A stretch of DNA of 64,000 nt, from contig JAIXOP010000007.1 in the NCBI GenBank assembly GCA_027486725.1, forward strand, positions 51,202 through 115,201. The letters are read 5' to 3'. Numbering within the stretch: position 1 is the stretch's first letter; each line of letters starts with the position of its first letter. The translations under genes and the position numbers were made by a program. This DNA comes from Burkholderiales bacterium (GTDB lineage: Bacteria; Pseudomonadota; Gammaproteobacteria; Burkholderiales; Burkholderiaceae_A). Shown piece after piece: positions 1-12,170 of this stretch. The notes under the pieces are model-generated. The model was not told where the DNA came from, made no database searches, and was given only the letters and a program-made list of their open reading frames with translations.

Positions 1-2825
<2,825 letters not shown>

Positions 2826-2855
<30 letters not shown>

Positions 2856-5483
2856 GGCGAGCTTGGCCCGGGCCTTCTCGCCCTCGAGGCCAGGACCGGA
2901 AATCTGAAAGCTGTCCTCAACCCGACTGCCTAGGGTAGAGATCCGGGCGGTGTGAACCGCGTATCCCGCCTGAGACAGCCAGAGCGCCACGGAATAGAGC
3001 AGTCCCGGCCGATCGGCAGCCACCAAATGCAGGCTGTAGCGTCCGGCCTTTTGCTCGGGCTGCACTTCGGCGACCGGGGTGAGGGGAAAGTGCTTGGACT
3101 GCCGCGAGGGCCGGCCCAAGCTGGGAGCGCTCAGCGTCTGATCGTTGGAGAGTGCCTCGCGCAGACTGCCCTCGATGAGACCCACCAGTGCGCGGAGTTC
3201 CTCTCCCTCGGCAGGGCACTGCAGCAAAAAGGCGTCGAGCACCCAGCCGTCGCGCGTCTCGTGCAGGCGGGCCTCGAGAATTGAAAGACCCATGCGGTCA
3301 AAGCATCGGGTAATGCGGGCAAACAGGGCAGGGCGATCCGGCTGGTAGACCATGACCTGCAGCGCATCGCCCGAGGGTGCTGGCCGAGCCGCCACCTCCG
3401 GGGCTTCGGGATGTTGCCGGTGGGCGATGGTCCGGGCATGCCAGGCCATGTCCTCGGCGGTGTGCTGCAGGAAATACCCGATGTCGAGCCGGCTCCAGAG
3501 GTCTTGGGCGAGTTGAGGATCCCGACCCGACTGGAGAAGCATTCGCTCGGCCTCATCGCGGGCCGCGTTGCGGCCTCGGGCATTGGCGATGGCCTGAGAG
3601 GGCTCATTGGGGCGAAGCTGGGCCATGGCGGCGTGGTAGAGGTCGGACAGGAGCCTGGCCTTCCACTGGTTCCAGACCTTGGGGCTTGTTCCGCGGATGT
3701 CGCAGACGGTGAGAATGTAGAGCGAGGTCAGGCGCTCGGGCGTCTGGACCCAGGCGGCAAAGCGGGCCACCACCTCGGGATCGGTGATGTCGTGCTTTTG
3801 TGCGGTCGAGGACATGGTGAGATGCCCCTCGACCAGGAATTCAATGAGGCTGGCCTCCTCGGCAGGCAGGCGAAAGGCCCGAGCAAATCGGCGCACCTCG
3901 GCACCCCCAAGCTCCGAGTGGTCACCGCCTCGACCCTTGGCGATGTCGTGAAAGAGCGCGGCGAGGTAGAGGAGGTCGGGCCGGCCGTGCTCGGCCATCA
4001 GGGCCGAGAGCTCTGGAAGCTCATCGCTGTGCTCGGGCATGGTCAGCCGCCGCAGATTGCGAATGACCTGAAGGATGTGCTGGTCGACGGTGTAGATGTG
4101 GAACAGGTCGTGCTGCATCTGGCCCACGATGCGGCGAAACACTGGCAGCATGCGGCCCAGAATGCCGAGCTGGCTCATGAGGCGCAGGCTGTGGACGATG
4201 CCGCGGGGCATTTTGAAAAGGTCGAGGAATGCCTGACGGTTGGCTGGGTCCTCGCGGAAGTTGCGGTCGACCTGATGGCGAGCCCCCCAGAGGGCGCGCA
4301 GGGTTCGGGCCGTCATTGCGCGATGGCTGCAGGCCTCACCCATCAGCCGAAAGGCCTCAAGGATGAGCTCGGGTCGGCGCAGAAAGACCCCGTCATCGTC
4401 GATGTCCAGGCAGCCCCGCCGCTCCGAAAACCCCTGGCCCAGGGGCCTGGCCTTGGGTCCACTGTCACCCGCAGCCGAGCCTGGGGCGCCGGCCGCTGCA
4501 GCACCCATGGCCTGCGACTCGGGCTCCAGGCGGTGCTCCAGAATTTCGATCAGCATGGCGCTCAGCGTCGCCACGGTGCGGGCGGCGCGGTAGTAGCGCT
4601 GCATCATGAGCTCGCTCGCCCGCTTGCTGCCGACCGCCTCGATGCCCATCTGCAGCGCCACCGGATGCTGCAGATCGAACACCAGCCGGTCTTCGCGCCG
4701 CCGCGCCGCCAGATGCAGCTGGGCGCGGAGGGTGTGCAGGATGGACTGCTGCCGCTCGAGCTGGCGGGCCTCCTCGGGGGTCATGAGCCCGGCCGCGGCC
4801 ATGCCCTGCCAGTCCGAGGGCAGTCCCTGGGCCATGGCGATCCACTGCACGACCTGCAGGTCGCGCAGCCCCCCAGGGCTCTCCTTGATGTTTGGCTCCA
4901 AGGCATCGGTGGCCTCCTGGAACCTCAGATGCCGCTGGCGGCGTTCCTGGAGCTTGCCGCGAACAAAGTCGGCCGGTGCCATGGCCTTGAACCAGGCGGC
5001 ATGGATGCAGGCGATCAGGTCCGAGGCCTCGGCGGCGCTCAGGCCAGTGCCAGGGATGGCGCGGATCTCGAGCAGTGCGGTGGCGACCGTCAGGTCCTCT
5101 TTGGCCAGCGCCATGCACTCGTCCAGCGTGCGGATGCTGTGCCCCACCTCCAGGCCTGCATCCCAACACGAGGAGATGAACTCGGCCACCTCGGCCTCGA
5201 TGGCGTCGGCGCTCACGCCATCGTCGAGCAGCAGCAGAAGGTCGATGTCGGAGTAGGGTGCCAGCTCACCGCGGCCGTAGCCGCCCACAGCGAGGAGCTT
5301 GGCCTGCCGACAGCCGCAGCGCTGCCAGAGGGTGCCGAGGGCCGCATCGATGTCCTTCGCCAGAGCCCGCATGAGCCGTCGGGCGGGCTCTCGTGTTGTC
5401 CAGCCCTCGGCGTTTTGCCGTCGGGCAGCATGAATCTGCTGCCGAATGTCTTGGGCGTTGCCCGCCTCAGCGAGCGCCGACAT
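2826..5483 (-). CDS. glnD: [Protein-PII] uridylyltransferase / uridylyl-removing enzyme GlnD
   Basis: Bifunctional nitrogen sensor that uridylylates PII proteins when glutamine is low and removes UMP when glutamine is high. The 885 residues show the expected order: a nucleotidyltransferase domain with [17 protein letters not shown] (about residues 67-83), a linker helical region, an HD hydrolase domain containing [14 protein letters not shown], and two C-terminal ACT domains that bind glutamine. A low-complexity Ala/Gly stretch (around [18 protein letters not shown]) interrupts the region before the HD domain. The start overlaps the map stop by 17 bases, so translation is probably coupled. 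The 3' end converges on and overlaps galU by 30 bases. Confidence 0.96.
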
Positions 5484-6273
5484 TCCGGTTCCAGTCGGGG
5501 CTGCCCTCGGAGAGGGTCAGCACCTCGACGCCACTGTCGGTCACCGCCACGGTGTGCTCCCACTGCGCCGACAGCGAGTGGTCTTTGGTGACGATGGTCC
5601 AGCCGTCGGCGAGTTCGCGGATGTGCGGCTTGCCGGCGTTGATCATGGGCTCGATGGTGAAGGTCATGCCGGGTTCCAGCCGCATGCCATGCCCCGGTCG
5701 GCCGTAGTGCAGGATCTGTGGCTCCTCGTGGAAGACCTTCCCAATCCCGTGGCCGCAGAACTCGCGCACCACCGAGAAGCCCTGGGCCTCCACAAAGTGC
5801 TGGATGGCGTGGCCGATATCGCCCAGGGTGGCGCCGGGCCGAACGACCTCGATTCCCCGCCACATGGCCTCGTGGGTAACATCGCACAGGCGCTTGGCGG
5901 CCACACTGGGGGGGCCGACCAAGAACATGCGCGAGGTGTCGCCGTGGTAGCCGTCGGCAATCACCGTCACGTCGATGTTCAGAATATCCCCGGATTTCAA
6001 CACTTTATCTCCCGGAACGCCGTGGCAGACCTGGTGGTTGACCGAGGTGCAGATGCTCTTGGGGTAGGGCGTGTAGCCCGGGGGGCAGTAGTTGAGCGGT
6101 GCGGGAATGGTCCCTTGCACATTCACCATGTAGTCGTGGCAAATGCGGTCGAGCTCGCCGGTGGTCACACCGGGCTTGACGAAGGGGGCGATGTGGTCGA
6201 GCACCTCGGAGGCAAGCCGTCCGGCCTTGCGCATCCCGTCGATGTCGTCCTTGGATTTGATCGAAACGCTCAT
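5467..6273 (-). CDS. map: Methionine aminopeptidase, type I
   Basis: Removes the initiator methionine from nascent proteins. The 268-residue type I enzyme carries the typical metal ligands: NIDVTVIADGYHGDTSRMF supplies two aspartates, CGHGIGKVFHEEP a histidine, and the FTIEPM and WEHTVAVT segments the glutamates. The ATG at 6271-6273 lies only about five bases after the predicted transcription start of a perfect TATAAT box, so the message would be nearly leaderless. It is divergent from rpsB and is followed by the overlapping glnD gene. Confidence 0.97.
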   Translation of the reverse strand: MSVSIKSKDDIDGMRKAGRLASEVLDHIAPFVKPGVTTGELDRICHDYMVNVQGTIPAPLNYCPPGYTPYPKSICTSVNHQVCHGVPGDKVLKSGDILNIDVTVIADGYHGDTSRMFLVGPPSVAAKRLCDVTHEAMWRGIEVVRPGATLGDIGHAIQHFVEAQGFSVVREFCGHGIGKVFHEEPQILHYGRPGHGMRLEPGMTFTIEPMINAGKPHIRELADGWTIVTKDHSLSAQWEHTVAVTDSGVEVLTLSEGSPDWNRNVGAR

Positions 6274-6313
6274 AACAGCCTAGAATTATAGGCTAGCCGC
6301 CAATGGTGGCTAA
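6257..6313. promoter_or_regulatory. Overlapping divergent promoters for rpsB (+) and map (-)
   Basis: Plus strand: TTGATC (6257-6262), 18 bases, then TAGAAT (6281-6286), giving an expected start near 6293 for rpsB. Minus strand: a perfect TATAAT (complement of 6285-6290) serves map, with a weak TTAGCC 17 bases upstream (complement of 6308-6313) and an expected start near 6278. The two -10 boxes share two bases inside the near-palindrome CCTAGAATTATAGG (6279-6292), so two polymerases could not both open them. This is based on sequence match only. Confidence 0.6.
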
Positions 6314-6353
6314 ATCTAGCGGTCCGGTGGTCCCGAGTGAGGAAGTCTTCCTC
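6294..6353 (+). promoter_or_regulatory. Structured rpsB 5' leader with two hairpins
   Basis: The predicted rpsB leader of about 98 bases contains two clear inverted repeats. Hairpin 1 is TAGCCGCC / AAT / GGTGGCTA (6294-6312), eight pairs with one G-U, starting essentially at the predicted transcription start. Hairpin 2 is GAGGAA / GTC / TTCCTC (6339-6353). In Escherichia coli the rpsB leader is a target of feedback repression by ribosomal protein S2. This leader could play the same part, but that is inference. Confidence 0.45.
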
Positions 6354-6390
6354 CATACCCGCCCGCAAGTCCAACTCGGAAGGAAAGTCC

Positions 6391-7149
6391 ATGGCAGTTT
6401 CAATGCGAGAGATGCTCGAAGCCGGTGTGCATTTTGGTCACCAGACCCGGTTTTGGAATCCCAAGATGGCCCAATACATTTTCGGCCATCGCAACAAAAT
6501 CCACATCATCAACCTCGAAGCCACGGTCGCCAACATGACCGATGCGCTGAGTTTCGTGCGTAAGCTCTCGGCCCGCCGCGGCACCGTGCTGTTTGTTGGC
6601 ACCAAGCGCGCCAGCCGCGAGATCATCGAGGCCGAGGCCACCCGCGCCGGCATGCCCTTTGTCACCCAGCGCTGGCTCGGCGGCATGCTCACCAACTTCA
6701 AAACCGTCAAGACCTCCATCAAGCGCCTGAAGGACATGGAGGCCATGGCCGAAGAAGGCGCCCTGGAGCGGGTCTCCAAGAAAGAGGGCCTGTCGATGCA
6801 GCGCGAGATCGACAAGCTCAACAAGACCATGGGCGGCATCAAAGACATGTCGACCGCCCCCGACGCCCTGTTCGTGGTCGACGTCGGTTATCACAAGATT
6901 GCCATCCAGGAAGCCCGCAAGCTGGGCATCCCCGTGATTGGCATCGTGGACACCAACCACTCCCCCGAGGGTGTGGACTACGTGATCCCCGGCAACGACG
7001 ATGCCTCGCGCGCCGTGTCGATCTACGCCCGCGAGATCGCCGACGCCATCCTGCAGGGCCGCAGCGAAGCCACCCAGGAGGTGCTCGCCGCGGTTGCCGA
7101 GGGTGGTGAGGAGTTCGTCGAGGTCAACGACAGCCCACAGGCCGCCTAA
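6391..7149 (+). CDS. rpsB: 30S ribosomal protein S2
   Basis: Small-subunit ribosomal protein S2, 252 residues, typical length. The start is set at 6391 because [20 protein letters not shown] is the conserved S2 N-terminus and GGAAGGAAAG lies just upstream. A frame extension to a GTG at 6337 would run through the leader hairpin and adds residues not found in S2. The conserved [11 protein letters not shown] and [11 protein letters not shown] segments are present. It heads the rpsB-tsf-pyrH-frr cluster and is separated from tsf by a strong intrinsic terminator-like hairpin. Confidence 0.97.
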   Translation: MAVSMREMLEAGVHFGHQTRFWNPKMAQYIFGHRNKIHIINLEATVANMTDALSFVRKLSARRGTVLFVGTKRASREIIEAEATRAGMPFVTQRWLGGMLTNFKTVKTSIKRLKDMEAMAEEGALERVSKKEGLSMQREIDKLNKTMGGIKDMSTAPDALFVVDVGYHKIAIQEARKLGIPVIGIVDTNHSPEGVDYVIPGNDDASRAVSIYAREIADAILQGRSEATQEVLAAVAEGGEEFVEVNDSPQAA

Positions 7150-7161
7150 AGCCCAGATCCC

Positions 7162-7186
7162 AGGGGCTTTCGAGCCCCTTTTTTTT
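7162..7186 (+). terminator. Intrinsic terminator between rpsB and tsf
   Basis: AGGGGCT - TTCG - AGCCCCT forms a seven-pair GC-rich stem with a UUCG tetraloop, and eight T follow (7179-7186). It lies 12 bases after the rpsB stop and ends 23 bases before the tsf start. It probably lets only part of the rpsB transcripts read through into tsf, so more S2 than EF-Ts message is made. Confidence 0.85.
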
Positions 7187-7209
7187 GAAATCCTTCCCCG
7201 GAGAAACAG

Positions 7210-8091
7210 ATGGCAGAAATTACAGCAGCGCTGGTCAAAACCCTGCGCGAGAAAACCGACGCTCCCATGATGGAATGCAAAAAGGCCCTCACCGAGGCCG
7301 CCGGAGACCTCGACCGTGCCGAAGAGATTCTGCGCGTGCGTCTTGGCTCCAAGGCATCCAAAGCCGCCTCGCGCGTGACGGCCGAGGGCATTGTCGCCAT
7401 TGCTGTCCAGGGCAAGCGGGGTGCCATGGTGGAGGTCAACTGCGAAACGGACTTTGTCGCCAAGAACGACGACTTCCTTGCCTTTTCCAGCGGGCTGGCC
7501 GGCATCCTCGCCCAGCAGGATGTTGCCGATGTCGCTGCCCTCTCGGGCCTGAGCCTGCAGGGCGACACGGTGGAGGCCACCCGCACCCAGCTCGTGGGCA
7601 AGATCGGTGAGAACCTGACCATTCGCCGCTTTGTCCAGCGCACGGCCAAGGGCCAGTTTCACAGCTACATCCACGGCGGCTCCAAGATCGGCGTCCTGCT
7701 CGACATGGTCGGCGGCGATGAGGCTCTGGGCAAAGACATCGCCATGCACATCGCTGCCTCCAAGCCCAAGGCCCTCGATGCATCGGGGGTGGATGCCAGC
7801 CTGATCGAAGCCGAGCGCCGTGTGGCCCGCGAGAAGGCCATCGAGGCGGGCAAGCCCGAGGAGATCATTCAGAAGATGGTCGACGGTGCCGCCGCCAAAT
7901 TCCTCAAAGAAGCCACCCTGCTGGGCCAAGTGTTTGTGAAGGCCGAGGACGGCAAGCAGACCATCGAGCAGCTTCTGAAGTCCCGGGGCGCCTCGATCGC
8001 CTCCTTCGATATGTTCCTCGTGGGCGAGGGCATCGAGAAGAAGGTGACCGATTTCGCCGCCGAGGTTGCAGCCGCCGCAGCGGGAGCCTAA
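7210..8091 (+). CDS. tsf: Translation elongation factor Ts
   Basis: Nucleotide exchange factor that recycles EF-Tu from its GDP to its GTP form. The 293-residue protein begins with a UBA-like N-terminal domain ([20 protein letters not shown]) and contains the classical EF-Ts signature [12 protein letters not shown] near residue 80. GGAG lies six bases before the ATG. It sits downstream of the rpsB terminator and four bases before pyrH. Confidence 0.97.
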   Translation: MAEITAALVKTLREKTDAPMMECKKALTEAAGDLDRAEEILRVRLGSKASKAASRVTAEGIVAIAVQGKRGAMVEVNCETDFVAKNDDFLAFSSGLAGILAQQDVADVAALSGLSLQGDTVEATRTQLVGKIGENLTIRRFVQRTAKGQFHSYIHGGSKIGVLLDMVGGDEALGKDIAMHIAASKPKALDASGVDASLIEAERRVAREKAIEAGKPEEIIQKMVDGAAAKFLKEATLLGQVFVKAEDGKQTIEQLLKSRGASIASFDMFLVGEGIEKKVTDFAAEVAAAAAGA

Positions 8092-8095
8092 TCCC

Positions 8096-8803
8096 ATGGC
8101 CTATCAGCGCGTTCTGCTCAAACTCAGTGGCGAAGCCCTGATGGGCGATGATGCCTACGGCATCAACAAGTCCGTCATCGAGTCCATCGTCTCCGAGATT
8201 CAGCAGGTCGTTGCTGATGGCTGTGAGTGCGCCATCGTGATTGGTGGGGGCAATATCTTCCGAGGAATTGCCCCCGCGGCAGCCGGCATGGACCGGGCGA
8301 CTGCCGACTACATGGGCATGATCGCCACGGTCATGAATGCCCTGGCCCTGCAGGACGCCATGCGTCGGGCAGGCCTGGAGGCCCGGGTCCAGTCGGCCCT
8401 GCGCATCGACCAGGTGGTGGAGCCATACATCCGGCCCAAGGCCATTCGCTACCTCGAAGAGAAAAAGGTGGTGATTTTCGCTGCGGGCACGGGCAACCCA
8501 TTTTTCACCACCGACACCGCCGCAGCCCTGCGCGGTGCCGAAATCGGGGCCGAGATTGTGCTCAAGGCGACCAAGGTCGATGGCATCTACTCCGCCGACC
8601 CCGCAGTCCACGCCGATGCCACTCGGTATTCGGCCATCACCTTCGATGAGGCGATCGGCAAAAACCTTCGGGTGATGGACGCGACGGCCTTTGCGCTCTG
8701 CCGCGACCAGCGCCTGCCCATTCGGGTGATCAGTCTTTTCAAGCCGGGCGCCCTGCGCGCCGCGATCCGCGGCGACGACGAGGGAACCCTCGTCCACATT
8801 TAA
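8096..8803 (+). CDS. pyrH: Uridylate kinase
   Basis: Phosphorylates UMP to UDP with ATP for pyrimidine nucleotide synthesis; bacterial homohexameric UMP kinase of the amino-acid-kinase fold. The start at 8096 ([17 protein letters not shown]) gives 235 residues and matches the family N-terminus, whereas the open frame extends into tsf. Visible motifs include [18 protein letters not shown], and [19 protein letters not shown], the GTG(N/Q)PFFTTD signature. It lies four bases after the tsf stop, as in most bacteria. Confidence 0.97.
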   Translation: MAYQRVLLKLSGEALMGDDAYGINKSVIESIVSEIQQVVADGCECAIVIGGGNIFRGIAPAAAGMDRATADYMGMIATVMNALALQDAMRRAGLEARVQSALRIDQVVEPYIRPKAIRYLEEKKVVIFAAGTGNPFFTTDTAAALRGAEIGAEIVLKATKVDGIYSADPAVHADATRYSAITFDEAIGKNLRVMDATAFALCRDQRLPIRVISLFKPGALRAAIRGDDEGTLVHI

Positions 8804-8833
8804 GCCGGCTGCAGCACACCAGAGGAACCCACC

Positions 8834-9397
8834 ATGTCGACCCCCCAAGACACCAAAAAATCCGCCGAGCAGCGCATGGCCAAGACCATCGATGCGCTCA
8901 AGGCCAACCTCGCCAAGGTCCGCACTGGCCGCGCCCACACGGGTCTGCTCGACAGCATCCAGGTCGACTACTACGGAAACCCAACACCCCTGTCGCAGGT
9001 GGCCAACCTGACCCTGGTCGATGCGCGCACGATTGGCGTGACGCCCTACGAGAAGAAGATGGTTGCTGTGGTGGAGAAGGCCATCCGCGAGAGCGATCTT
9101 GGCCTCAATCCCGCCAACTCTGGCGATCTGATTCGTGTGCCCATGCCCGCCCTGACCGAGGAGCGCCGCAAGGAGCTCGTCAAGGTGGTGAAGGGCGAGG
9201 GCGAGGACGCCAAGGTGGCGGTGCGCAATGCCCGTCGAGATGCCAACGAGGCCCTGAAGAAGATGGTCAAGGACAAGACCATCTCCGAGGACGACGAGCG
9301 CCGCGCCCAAGACGATGTCCAAAAGATGACCGACAAGGCTGTGGCTGAGATCGACAAGTTGACGGCCCAGAAAGAGTCCGAGCTGCTGACGGTCTGA
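8834..9397 (+). CDS. frr: Ribosome recycling factor
   Basis: Splits post-termination ribosomes together with EF-G. The 187-residue protein has the expected length and motifs: [18 protein letters not shown] near the N-terminus, the [16 protein letters not shown] loop, and the long charged helical C-terminus with [11 protein letters not shown]. An AGAGGA ribosome site lies upstream of the ATG. It follows pyrH by 30 bases. Confidence 0.97.
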   Translation: MSTPQDTKKSAEQRMAKTIDALKANLAKVRTGRAHTGLLDSIQVDYYGNPTPLSQVANLTLVDARTIGVTPYEKKMVAVVEKAIRESDLGLNPANSGDLIRVPMPALTEERRKELVKVVKGEGEDAKVAVRNARRDANEALKKMVKDKTISEDDERRAQDDVQKMTDKAVAEIDKLTAQKESELLTV

Positions 9398-9417
9398 GGC
9401 CCTTCGGAGCCGCACCG

Positions 9418-10149
9418 GTGAACGGACCCTGCCCCAGGATCCCGCGCCACGTTGCCGTCGTGATGGATGGCAATGGTCGGTGGGCCGAGTCGCGAGGTCT
9501 TCCCCGGGCAGCAGGCCATCGAGCGGGCATCGACGCCCTCCGACGCTGCGTCAACGCCGCCTCGGCAGCCGGGGTTGCGGCGCTGACCGTGTTTGCCTTC
9601 AGCAGCGAGAACTGGCGCCGTCCCGAGCGCGAGGTGCGTCTGCTGATGGCGCTCATGGGTCGTGCCCTGCGTCGGGAGTCCCGGCGACTGGCCGAGCACC
9701 GCATTGCCGTGCGGGTCGTGGGCGACCGAGAGGCCCTCTCGCCCGTTCTCTGCCGTGCGATCGCGGCCGCGGAGTCTCAGCCCATCGAGAGCCCCCGCAT
9801 GGTGCTCCATGTCGCCTTCAATTACGGCGGTCGCTGGGACATCCTTCAGGCGGCGCAGTCTCTCGCTCGCGCGCAGCCCGACCCCACCGGCTGGACCGAA
9901 GAGGCCATGGCTCAGCACCTGTCCATGTCGGATCTTCCCGAGGTTGACCTGCTCATTCGCACCGGGGGCGAGTACCGAATCAGCAACTTTGTGCTCTGGC
10001 AGGCGGCCTATGCCGAACTGCTGTTTCTGCCGACGCTGTGGCCCGACTTTTCCGAGTCGAGCTTTGCCGAGGCGCTCGAGATGTATGCGCAGCGCGAACG
10101 GCGCTTTGGCAAAACATCCGCCCAGGTCCAAGCCGGGGCCGTCGCTTGA
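9418..10149 (+). CDS. uppS: Undecaprenyl diphosphate synthase (cis-prenyltransferase)
   Basis: Condenses isopentenyl diphosphate with farnesyl diphosphate to make the C55 carrier lipid for peptidoglycan and O-antigen. The 243 residues start with GTG and carry HVAVVMDGNGRW (catalytic Asp17), GHRAGIDALRRC, FAFSSENWRRP, and the C-terminal LIRTGGEYRISNF. The last motif usually reads RTGGExRxSNF, so it is intact. It overlaps the cdsA start. Confidence 0.96.
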   Translation: MNGPCPRIPRHVAVVMDGNGRWAESRGLPRAAGHRAGIDALRRCVNAASAAGVAALTVFAFSSENWRRPEREVRLLMALMGRALRRESRRLAEHRIAVRVVGDREALSPVLCRAIAAAESQPIESPRMVLHVAFNYGGRWDILQAAQSLARAQPDPTGWTEEAMAQHLSMSDLPEVDLLIRTGGEYRISNFVLWQAAYAELLFLPTLWPDFSESSFAEALEMYAQRERRFGKTSAQVQAGAVA

Positions 10150-10982
10150 GCAGCGCCACCCGAACCCGAATCGTCACTGCAGTGGTGTTCGCTGGGGCGA
10201 TGCTCCCGGCGGCCATCCTTCTCTCGCCCAGCCACTTCGCCTTGGTGCTGATGGTTCTGTCGGCGGGTGTCCTCTGGGAGTGGCTGGGTCTCACCACCCT
10301 GGGGCCGGGTCCACGCTGTGCCATCACCAGCGGCTTTGTGGCCCTCTGCGCATCCCTCATTCTGTCGCCCTGGGTTCAGCCCCAAGAGTTGGCCAGCTTG
10401 CCGGTGCTCAGTGCCGTGCTCGTCTGGCCGGTGGTGCTCTGGATCGCGCTTCAGCGCGGCCGCTCGCCCCGGGGTCTGGGCGGCGCGCTGCTGGCTGCCT
10501 GGGCCATGACGGTCTGCACGGCCGCCCTCTGGGTGGCGCGCCTGGAAGGCTTCGATTACCTCCTGTCCCTGATGGCCGTGGTGTGGGTCGCCGACACATC
10601 CGCCTACTTCGCGGGCCGGGCCATCGGTGGCGCCAAGCTCGCCCCCAGCCTGAGTCCTGGAAAAACCTGGGCGGGGGCATGGGGGGCCGTGGCGGGAGTC
10701 TTGGTGTTTGGCCTGGCGAGCGCCGTCCTGTGGGAGCTGAGCTGGCCTGCCCGACTCGCCTCGGTGCTGGGACTCGAGGGCCTTGCCATGGCCCTGGTGG
10801 CCCTCACCGTGCTCTCGATCGCAGGCGATCTCCACCAGTCGCTGCTCAAACGCCAGGCGGGGGTCAAGGATTCCGGCAGCCTGCTGCCCGGCCATGGCGG
10901 CCTGTTCGACCGGTTCGATGCCATGCTGGTGGTGGTTCCCATCGGCGTGGCCCTCGGGTTGGTCCTCTCGGGAAGTCTCTGA
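10146..10982 (+). CDS. cdsA: Phosphatidate cytidylyltransferase CdsA
   Basis: Makes CDP-diacylglycerol from phosphatidic acid and CTP in the inner membrane, the branch point of phospholipid synthesis. TTG at 10146 overlaps the uppS stop (TTGA) and gives 278 residues starting LSSATRTRIVTAVV. The open frame continues upstream into uppS, but those residues are shadow sequence. There are multiple hydrophobic segments, and the C-terminal CDP-alcohol signature runs from LLKRQAGVKDSGSLLPGHGG to FDRFDAM. Confidence 0.93.
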   Translation: MSSATRTRIVTAVVFAGAMLPAAILLSPSHFALVLMVLSAGVLWEWLGLTTLGPGPRCAITSGFVALCASLILSPWVQPQELASLPVLSAVLVWPVVLWIALQRGRSPRGLGGALLAAWAMTVCTAALWVARLEGFDYLLSLMAVVWVADTSAYFAGRAIGGAKLAPSLSPGKTWAGAWGAVAGVLVFGLASAVLWELSWPARLASVLGLEGLAMALVALTVLSIAGDLHQSLLKRQAGVKDSGSLLPGHGGLFDRFDAMLVVVPIGVALGLVLSGSL

Positions 10983-10985
10983 GTC

Positions 10986-12170
10986 GTGCGCCGCGTCTGC
11001 ATTCTTGGGGCCACGGGCTCCATCGGAGACAGCACCCTGGAGGTCCTCGCACTCCACCCCGATGCCTTCGATGTGGTCTCGCTGTCTGCGCACCGAGATG
11101 TCGAGAAAATGCTCTCGCTGGTGCTTCGGTGGTCGCCCCAGCGGGTGGCCATGGCCGATCCTAAGGCGATGGACCTGCTGCGCGATCGGTATCGGGCAGC
11201 CGCCCCCCAGGGGCATCGCCCACCCGAGTGGCTCTCAGGTCCCGAAGCGCTCGATGCTCTGGCAGCCGACCCCGAGGTCGACCTGGTGGTCGCTGGGGTC
11301 GTGGGAATTGCAGGTCTGAGTTCAATCCTGGCCGCGGCGCGCTCGGGCAAATCCATCCTGCTCGCCAACAAGGAGTCGGTGGTCTGTGGCGGTCATCTTC
11401 TGCGCGAGGCCTTGGTCGGCTCGTCGGGGGAAGTCCTGCCCATCGACAGCGAGCACAACGCAGTTTTCCAGTGCCTTGGCTCCCAGTACCGATGCTTTGC
11501 GCCCCCCGATGGGGTGCGCAGCCTGACGCTCACCGCCTCGGGGGGTCCCTTCCGAACCTGGTCGGCCGAGCAGATTCGGCAGGCCACCCGCGAGCAGGCG
11601 CTGCAGCATCCCAATTGGTCCATGGGGGCGAAGATCACGATCGACTCCGCCACCATGATGAACAAGGCGCTCGAGGTCATCGAGGCCCACTGGCTCTTTG
11701 CCATGCCCTCGGCAAGCATCGAGGTGCTGGTGCACCCGCAGAGTGTGATCCACTCCATGGTCGAGATGAGCGACGGCTCGGTGCTTGCACAGCTCGGCAG
11801 CCCAGACATGCGGGTGCCCATCGCCCACGCGCTGCACCACCCCGAGCGGCGAGACTCCGGCGCCCGTCGTCTTCGGTGGAGCGACCACGCCGCGCTGTCC
11901 TTCGAGGCCCCCGACGAGCAGCGTTTCCCGGCGCTCTCCCTGGGTCGTGCGGCCCTGGAACAGGGCACGGCAGCCTGCACGGTCTTGAATGCAGCCAACG
12001 AGGTGGCCGTCGAGGCCTTTCTGGCTGGGCAGGTGGGCTTTGGGGACATTGCTGCCGTGGTGGCGCATTGCCTCCATCTTGCAATGCCGTCGTCGCCAAG
12101 CCTGGGACTCGGTGAGATCATCGACCTCGATCAATGGGCGCGGAGTCGCGCTAGGGAGCGAATTGCATGA
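10986..12170 (+). CDS. dxr: 1-deoxy-D-xylulose 5-phosphate reductoisomerase
   Basis: Second step of the MEP isoprenoid pathway: NADPH-dependent rearrangement of DXP to MEP. The 394 residues start with GTG three bases after cdsA. GATGSIGDSTLEV (residues 8-20) binds NADPH, and ANKESVVCGG, PIDSEHNAVFQ and the SATMMNKALEVIEAHWLF segment carry metal and substrate ligands. Placement beside uppS and cdsA groups carrier-lipid and envelope precursor genes. The stop overlaps rseP (ATGA). Confidence 0.97.
   Translation: MRRVCILGATGSIGDSTLEVLALHPDAFDVVSLSAHRDVEKMLSLVLRWSPQRVAMADPKAMDLLRDRYRAAAPQGHRPPEWLSGPEALDALAADPEVDLVVAGVVGIAGLSSILAAARSGKSILLANKESVVCGGHLLREALVGSSGEVLPIDSEHNAVFQCLGSQYRCFAPPDGVRSLTLTASGGPFRTWSAEQIRQATREQALQHPNWSMGAKITIDSATMMNKALEVIEAHWLFAMPSASIEVLVHPQSVIHSMVEMSDGSVLAQLGSPDMRVPIAHALHHPERRDSGARRLRWSDHAALSFEAPDEQRFPALSLGRAALEQGTAACTVLNAANEVAVEAFLAGQVGFGDIAAVVAHCLHLAMPSSPSLGLGEIIDLDQWARSRARERIA

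Noticed and set aside
3411..5591. 726-codon plus-strand frame opposite glnD
   Set aside because: Antisense shadow; glnD domains are complete on the other strand.
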